From: an uncultured Ruminococcus sp. | Lineage (GTDB): Bacteria > Bacillota > Clostridia > Oscillospirales > Ruminococcaceae | Direction: 5' to 3' | DNA: 9,040 bases | Assembly: GCA_900545125.1 (NCBI GenBank) | Contig: UQXS01000095.1 | Coordinates: 1 to 9,040 of the forward strand | Shown here: one piece after another, positions 4,669 through 9,040 of the stretch | How the letters are laid out: the number at the start of each line of letters is the position of its first letter | How positions within the stretch are numbered: the stretch's first letter is position 1 | The notes under the pieces: model-generated | Told to the model about the DNA's origin: nothing | What the model saw: the letters and a program-made list of their open reading frames with translations, nothing else | Databases searched by the model: none | Made by a program: the position numbers and the translations under genes

Positions 4669-5985
4669 ATGATGACAGAAAAGAAATTACGCAGGTATCT
4701 GATACCAAATATACTTGCAATGATAGGAATTTCCTGCTATATTCTGGCAGATACTTTTTTTGTGTCCAGAGCAGCCGGAACAAACGGTATAACTGCGCTG
4801 AATCTGGCACTTCCGGTTTACGGAATCATGTTTGCTATAGGTTCAATGATAGGCACAGGCTCGGCGACACGGTACAGTCTCGGCAAGCTGATGTCAAGGA
4901 AAGATACTGAATCTTTTTTCTTTAATTCGATATTCTGGACACTGCTGATAAGTCTGATTTTCGTCATTCTTGGAATTTTGTGTCCGGAGCTTGTGCTGAG
5001 ACTTATGGGAGCGGATGATAAAATTTTATCAGTAGGTCTGCCATATATCAGAATAGTTCTGCTGTTTGCGCCGTTTTTCATGCTGAATTATACCTTTACT
5101 GCGTTCACGAGAAACGACGGAGCTCCCGGAACTGCTATGGCAGCTACCCTGTCAAGCAGTATGTTCAATATAATTTTCGACTATGTTTTCATGTTTCCTA
5201 TGGGCATGGGAATCACAGGTGCAGCTCTGGCAACCGGAATTTCGCCTGTAGTAAGTATGCTCGTATGCCTGACGCATTTTCTGTCCGGCAAAAACAATAT
5301 ACGATTGGTTAAAAGTCTGCCTTCTTTTCGGATATTGGCATTGTCCTGTTCACTTGGTGTTGTGGGATTTATCGGTGAGATTTCAAACGCAGTGACAAGT
5401 CTGGCGTTTAACTTTATTCTGCTTGATATTGTCGGAAATATCGCTGTTGCCGCTTACGGAGCAGTTGCAAATATAGCACTTGTAGGAATTGCCGTATTCA
5501 ACGGGATATCACAGGGATTGCAGCCTATGGCAAGCGAAGCAGAGGGATGCGGAGACAAAGATGCAAAAAGGCGTATACAGAGGAATTCACTTCAAATCGG
5601 CATTATTCTTTCGGTTTTGCTGACGGTGTCGCTGTGGATATGGGCTGAACAGATAGTCGGAGTATTTAATAGTGAGAATTCCCAGAAAATGGCGGAACTT
5701 GCAGTAACAGGTCTGAGGCTTTACAGTATCGGATTTCCGCTTGCAGCATGGAATATTGTAAGATCCGGATTTTTCAGTGCAACAGGCTGTGCTAAAGAGT
5801 GTTTTGTAATATCCGTATCAAGAGGCATTGCTGCCATTGTTTTCTTTGCGTTCGTTTTGTCTCGTATATTCGGGATATACGGTGTATGGCTTGCTTTTCC
5901 GGCATCGGAATTATTCACGCTCATACTGACATTTATCTATAAGATACAACAGTGCAGGAAATTATCCACAGCAGGTGACAATTGA
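4669..5985 (+). CDS. MATE family efflux transporter
   Basis: A 438-residue integral membrane antiporter expected to export drugs or other cationic compounds using a sodium or proton gradient. About twelve hydrophobic segments are visible, with no signal peptide; the N-terminus MMTEKKLRRYLIPNI runs straight into the first helix. Family motifs include GTGSATRYSLGK (62-73) after helix 2, RNDGAPG (148-154), and GITGAALATGIS (181-192), as in the MepA/DinF-like bacterial branch. The C-terminal half repeats the fold (VAAYGAVANI, QGLQPMASE). The ATG at 4669 has AGGAGG six bases upstream; a second ATG at 4672 is also possible. The stop overlaps the ATG of the next gene by one base. Control is probably by a repressor at the 16-bp palindrome. 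The actual substrate cannot be read from the sequence. Confidence 0.93.
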   Translation: MMTEKKLRRYLIPNILAMIGISCYILADTFFVSRAAGTNGITALNLALPVYGIMFAIGSMIGTGSATRYSLGKLMSRKDTESFFFNSIFWTLLISLIFVILGILCPELVLRLMGADDKILSVGLPYIRIVLLFAPFFMLNYTFTAFTRNDGAPGTAMAATLSSSMFNIIFDYVFMFPMGMGITGAALATGISPVVSMLVCLTHFLSGKNNIRLVKSLPSFRILALSCSLGVVGFIGEISNAVTSLAFNFILLDIVGNIAVAAYGAVANIALVGIAVFNGISQGLQPMASEAEGCGDKDAKRRIQRNSLQIGIILSVLLTVSLWIWAEQIVGVFNSENSQKMAELAVTGLRLYSIGFPLAAWNIVRSGFFSATGCAKECFVISVSRGIAAIVFFAFVLSRIFGIYGVWLAFPASELFTLILTFIYKIQQCRKLSTAGDN

Positions 5986-6923
5986 TGAAAAACAATCCTT
6001 TTCCGTATTCTACAGACAACAAGCGATATCATACGCTTCACTACAGCAATTTGCAGCGTTTCGGCAGAAAGATATTCAAGGCTGTTCTGGAATGTGGTTT
6101 TTCCTGTCCGAACATTGACGGAACAAATGGCAGGGGAGGCTGTATTTTCTGCGACGGCGGCAGCGGATATTTTACCGTTCACGGTCTGAGCGTCACAAAG
6201 CAGCTTGAAGCAGAACATAAAAGAATCGCCGCAAAGTATGGTTCTGATTCTCCGATAATTGCCTATTTTCAGGCAAATACAAATACATATGCTTCTGTTG
6301 ATACTCTCAGGAAACTGTATATGGAAGCGTTGTCTTTTCCATATACCGTCGGAATATCAATAGGAACACGTGCCGATTGTCTTTCCGATGAGGTTCTTGA
6401 TTTGTTATCCGAAATAAACGGCATGACCAAACTGACAGTTGAACTTGGAATGCAGACAATGCATGAACCGACCATAAGCCGGATAAATCGCTGCTGCACT
6501 CATCGTGAATTTGTAAAGGGCTGTCTTGCATTGAAAGAGCGTGGAATCCGTCTTTGTATTCATCTGATAAACGGTTTGCCCGGTGAATCGCCGGAAATGA
6601 TGATCGAAAGCGCAGGGGAGGCTGCGAGACTTCATACTGACGGCATAAAGCTGCAAATGCTCCATGTTATCAGGGGAACGCAGCTTGCACGGATGTATGA
6701 AGAAAATCCTTTTGAACTGCTTACGAGGGAACAGTATATAGATATAATCGTTCGCCAGTTGGAAGTCCTGCCGCCGGAAACAGTTATCGAACGCATAACG
6801 GGTGACGGCGATAAATCAAAGCTCATTGCACCTGTGTGGTCAGCCAATAAAATATCGGTTCTGGGCGGAATTGACAAGCGTATGTCGGAGCTTGATACAT
6901 GGCAGGGACGATTTTCAGAATAA
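5985..6923 (+). CDS. Radical SAM protein, TIGR01212 (YhcC/YtqA) family
   Basis: A 312-residue cytoplasmic radical SAM enzyme. Cluster-binding cysteines are C41, C53 and C56 in the family pattern SCPN-x-DG...GGCIFC; C37 is also near. YFQANTNTYA (94-103) and HLINGLPGE (193-201) are further hallmarks, and the length is normal. The true start is taken as ATG 5985: it overlaps the MATE stop as TGATG and has AGGTGA (5973-5978) six bases upstream, whereas an in-frame TTG at 5982 is too close. The reaction of the family was long unknown. As I recall, Bacillus YtqA has recently been tied to wobble-uridine tRNA modification, which would suggest RNA as substrate; this is not shown here, and no MnmM/YtqB methyltransferase gene is adjacent. 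Translational coupling to an efflux pump is of unclear meaning. Confidence 0.92.
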   Translation: MKNNPFPYSTDNKRYHTLHYSNLQRFGRKIFKAVLECGFSCPNIDGTNGRGGCIFCDGGSGYFTVHGLSVTKQLEAEHKRIAAKYGSDSPIIAYFQANTNTYASVDTLRKLYMEALSFPYTVGISIGTRADCLSDEVLDLLSEINGMTKLTVELGMQTMHEPTISRINRCCTHREFVKGCLALKERGIRLCIHLINGLPGESPEMMIESAGEAARLHTDGIKLQMLHVIRGTQLARMYEENPFELLTREQYIDIIVRQLEVLPPETVIERITGDGDKSKLIAPVWSANKISVLGGIDKRMSELDTWQGRFSE

Positions 6924-6986
6924 AAAACACACCAGCATACCATACCGCTTAATTCAGATAACGGTATAATATGCTGGTGTTTTTTA
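6922..6986. terminator. Bidirectional intrinsic terminator between convergent genes
   Basis: ACACCAGCATA (6929-6939) pairs perfectly with 6970-6980. After a CC/AA internal loop, ATACCG (6942-6947) pairs with CGGTAT (6962-6967); the loop is 14 nt. TTTTTT follows at 6980-6985 on the plus strand, and AAAAAA (6922-6927) gives the T-tract on the minus strand. Both flanking stop codons (6921-6923 and 6984-6986) sit in the flanks of the hairpin. Confidence 0.93.
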
Positions 6987-8723
6987 TGATGCAAATTGAC
7001 TGTTGTAGAGTTCGGAATAAAATCCGCCGTTGGACATAAGCTGATTGTGATTTCCTTGTTCGATAATTTTTCCCTGTTTCATTACAAGAATAGTATCTGA
7101 ATTCTTTATGGTCGACAGACGGTGAGCAATGATAAAGCTGGTTCTGCCCTCCATGAGTTTTGAAAAAGCTTTCTGGATACGCTGTTCCGTGCGCAGGTCA
7201 ATAGAGCTTGTAGCTTCATCCAGAATGAGCATAGGCGGATTCATAAGCATTATTCTTGCGATGCATATAAGCTGCTTCTGTCCCTGAGAAAGTCCGCTGT
7301 TTTCGCTTATCACGGTATCATAGCCGTTCGGCAGCCGCTTTATAAAGCTGTGGGCATATACGGATTTTGCCGCTTCAATAATTTGTTCACGTGTAGAATC
7401 AGGAGCACCGTAAGCGATATTTTCCGCAACTGTTCCGGTGAACACCCATGTTTCCTGCAAAACCATGCCAAAGCTGCTGCGCAGGCTGTCACGGGTGATA
7501 TCGGAGATGTTTTTTCCGGATATTTCAATTTTTCCGCCGTTGATATCGTAAAATCTCAGCAGCAGATTAATGATAGTTGATTTTCCGCATCCTGTCGGAC
7601 CTACAATAGCCACACGCTCGCCGGAACGGACATCAAGGCTGAAATTTCTGATAAGTTCCGTTTCGGGAGAGTAGGAGAATTTAACGTTGGTAAATTTAAG
7701 TTCTCCGGTGCAATCCGAAAGAATCTCCTTGTGGGAATCGTCCGGGATTTCTTCTTCATCCAGAACATCAAAAATTCTCTGTGCAGAAGCGACAGCGTTC
7801 TGAAGCTCTGCAAAAACACCGGATATTTCGTTAAAAGGCTTTGTATACTGATTTGCATATGCAAGAAAGCTTGACAGTTTTCCTACAGACATTCTCCCAA
7901 CGAACGAAGCCGAGCCTACAGCACCGAGAGCGCCGAGAAGTCCGACTGCGGCATAGATAAGTCCGTTTACAAAGCGTGTAGTTGGATTTGTCATCGAACT
8001 GAAAAATGTTGCTTTTGTACCGATTTTTCCGTAGCTGCTGTTGATTTCTTCAAAGCGTGTTTCGGCACGGCTGCCGTAAACGAAAGCTTTGACGATCTTC
8101 TGGTTGCCTGCCATTTCTTCGGCGAGAGCCACCATATCCCCGCGCAGCTTTGATTGCTTTACGTAGGAATCGTGAGAAGCCTTGGTGATCTTTGAAGCTG
8201 CGATAAATGACAGCGGTGTGAGTAATACTACCACAAGAGCGATTTTTACATTGATCGTCATCATGAAGATCAGTGTGCCGACAATAGTAATGATACCGCT
8301 GAAAAACTGTGTAAATCCCTGTAAAAGTCCGTCCGAAACGATTTCGATATCATTTATTACACGGCTTGTAAGTTCTCCCTTGGTGTGACTGTCGATGTAT
8401 TTTATAGGAACACGTTCAAGCTTGTTGAAGATATCCGCACGAAGATCACGGACTGTAAAAAAAGCAAGTTTATTAGTGTATAAACTCATAAGCCACTGAA
8501 AAAATCCGCTCAGGATAACTATTGCGGCAAGAATGAGAGTCAGCTTTTTCAGATTGTCGAAGTCTACAAGTTTTTTTCCGATGCACATATCGACGGCTTC
8601 GCCTATGAAAACCGGAACGGAAAGCGAAAGCGCAACTCCTGCGGCGGCAAAAATAATCGTCAGAACGAAATATATCATATATGGACGGGCGTAGGAGGCT
8701 ACTCTACGGAGCGTTTTAAACAT
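6984..8723 (-). CDS. ABC exporter half-transporter, consensus-site subunit (ABCB type, LmrD/TM288-like)
   Basis: A 579-residue membrane ABC half-transporter, with a six-helix domain (about 10-310) fused to an ATPase domain. In this numbering Walker A GPTGCGKST is at 375-383, the Q-loop Q at 423, the signature LSQGQ at 478-482, Walker B LILDE at 499-503 with catalytic E503, the D-loop SSID, and the switch H534 in AHRLST. The ATPase residues are intact, but the signature deviates from LSGGQ. That fits a heterodimer in which this subunit supplies the true catalytic Glu while its signature completes the degenerate site of its partner. The start is ATG 8723 with GGAGGG (8732-8737) eight bases upstream; a GTG at 8744 in frame would place the ribosome binding site inside the gene. 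It overlaps the upstream partner gene by 8 nt and ends in the convergent terminator. Substrate is unknown; drug or lipid export is typical. Confidence 0.95.
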   Translation of the reverse strand: MFKTLRRVASYARPYMIYFVLTIIFAAAGVALSLSVPVFIGEAVDMCIGKKLVDFDNLKKLTLILAAIVILSGFFQWLMSLYTNKLAFFTVRDLRADIFNKLERVPIKYIDSHTKGELTSRVINDIEIVSDGLLQGFTQFFSGIITIVGTLIFMMTINVKIALVVVLLTPLSFIAASKITKASHDSYVKQSKLRGDMVALAEEMAGNQKIVKAFVYGSRAETRFEEINSSYGKIGTKATFFSSMTNPTTRFVNGLIYAAVGLLGALGAVGSASFVGRMSVGKLSSFLAYANQYTKPFNEISGVFAELQNAVASAQRIFDVLDEEEIPDDSHKEILSDCTGELKFTNVKFSYSPETELIRNFSLDVRSGERVAIVGPTGCGKSTIINLLLRFYDINGGKIEISGKNISDITRDSLRSSFGMVLQETWVFTGTVAENIAYGAPDSTREQIIEAAKSVYAHSFIKRLPNGYDTVISENSGLSQGQKQLICIARIMLMNPPMLILDEATSSIDLRTEQRIQKAFSKLMEGRTSFIIAHRLSTIKNSDTILVMKQGKIIEQGNHNQLMSNGGFYSELYNSQFAS

Positions 8724-9040
8724 TTCCCTCACCCTCCTTTTCACTTATCTGCGACTGATAAATTTCCATATAGACACTGCAATTATTAAGCAATTCGTCA
8801 TGAGTTCCCATTCCAACGATTTCACCATCATCCATTACAAGAATAAGATCTGCCTCTTTAAGCGAAGTAGTCCGCTGAGAAATCATAATGACTGTCGTGC
8901 CCTCAAGATCGGTTTTAAGCGATTTTCTCAGAGCAAGATCGGTAGCATAGTCAAGAGCACTGGCAGAATCATCAAGAATGACGATATCCGGCTTTCCTAC
9001 AAGCGCACGGGCGATAGAAAGCCTTTGCTTCTGACCGCCG
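8716..9040 (-). CDS. ABC exporter half-transporter, degenerate-site subunit (LmrC/TM287-like), 3' end only
   Basis: The last 107 residues of the partner ABC protein, entering from the right edge of the window; the reading frame ends with TAA at 8716-8718. It starts within the signature (GGQKQRLSIARAL), then Walker B IVILDDSASALD, where the catalytic glutamate is replaced by aspartate. The switch region reads ISQRTTSL with glutamine in place of the usual histidine. Both changes are the known marks of the degenerate member of heterodimeric exporters such as TM287 or LmrC. The ending GTHDELLNNCSVYMEIYQSQ is also typical. The 8-nt overlap with the downstream gene implies coupled translation of the two halves. 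It is not in the supplied coordinates as a full gene, so length and N-terminus cannot be judged. Confidence 0.93.
   Translation of the reverse strand, partial: GGQKQRLSIARALVGKPDIVILDDSASALDYATDLALRKSLKTDLEGTTVIMISQRTTSLKEADLILVMDDGEIVGMGTHDELLNNCSVYMEIYQSQISEKEGEGNV

Noticed and set aside
5982..5984. TTG at 5982 as start of the TIGR01212 gene
   Set aside because: It is only 3 nt from AGGTGA; the ATG at 5985 has 6-nt spacing and the classic TGATG junction.
8724..8744. GTG at 8744 as start of the ABC gene
   Set aside because: The extra codons are made of the ribosome binding site (GGAGGG at 8732-8737) of the ATG at 8723, and they overlap the coding end of the upstream partner.
1..9040. CRISPR array, tRNA, rRNA or prophage
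   Set aside because: No regularly spaced direct repeats, no tRNA-like cloverleaf or conserved rRNA stretches, and no phage structural or integrase genes were seen.

Overview
The window reads like a chromosomal segment of a low-to-mid GC Clostridia member, most likely Ruminococcus or a close relative in the Oscillospiraceae. The basis is the gene families and their order, strong AGGAGG-type ribosome binding sites, consensus sigma-A promoters and protein sequence style. The taxon is an inference; no rRNA or marker gene fixes it.

Layout. Positions 1-494 (minus) hold the N-terminal two thirds of a FabG-like SDR reductase, cut by the window edge. A short divergent promoter region (495-612) separates it from a plus-strand operon: a UPF0291/DUF896 small protein (613-816), cytidine deaminase cdd (821-1216), a B12-binding-type radical SAM protein of the TIGR03960 type (1226-3067) and its partner, a DUF2344/TIGR03936 protein (3060-3716, TTG start, 8-nt overlap). 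Directly after it, a separate promoter and a roughly 200-nt structured leader drive rplS (ribosomal protein L19, 3963-4307).

The most unusual part is 4308-4668. It holds no protein gene. It contains a 200-bp element (4372-4571) with long imperfect inverted arms and an apical set of hairpins. The inner arms are followed by a T-tract on both strands, so it should act as a bidirectional terminator. Next to it is a near-perfectly symmetric control region: a 16-bp perfect palindrome (4613-4628) holds two back-to-back TTGACA boxes, each with a TATAAT exactly 17 bp away. The rightward promoter serves a MATE efflux gene. The leftward one is the stronger match, with an extended -10, and has no protein gene in front of it, only the 200-bp element. 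The element may therefore be a small structured RNA gene, or a MITE-like repeat beside the orphaned promoter of a lost regulator.

The MATE gene (4669-5985) is translationally coupled to a TIGR01212/YhcC-YtqA type radical SAM gene (5985-6923). A bidirectional terminator (6922-6986) separates this operon from a convergent minus-strand pair encoding a heterodimeric ABC exporter. The catalytically complete half is at 6984-8723 and the 3' end of the degenerate half is at 8716-9040, cut by the window edge.

The genes fall into three themes: housekeeping translation and nucleotide salvage (L19, Cdd, and two radical SAM proteins of possible RNA or ribosome relevance), efflux (MATE and the ABC exporter), and fatty-acyl or polyene-type reduction (the FabG homologue).
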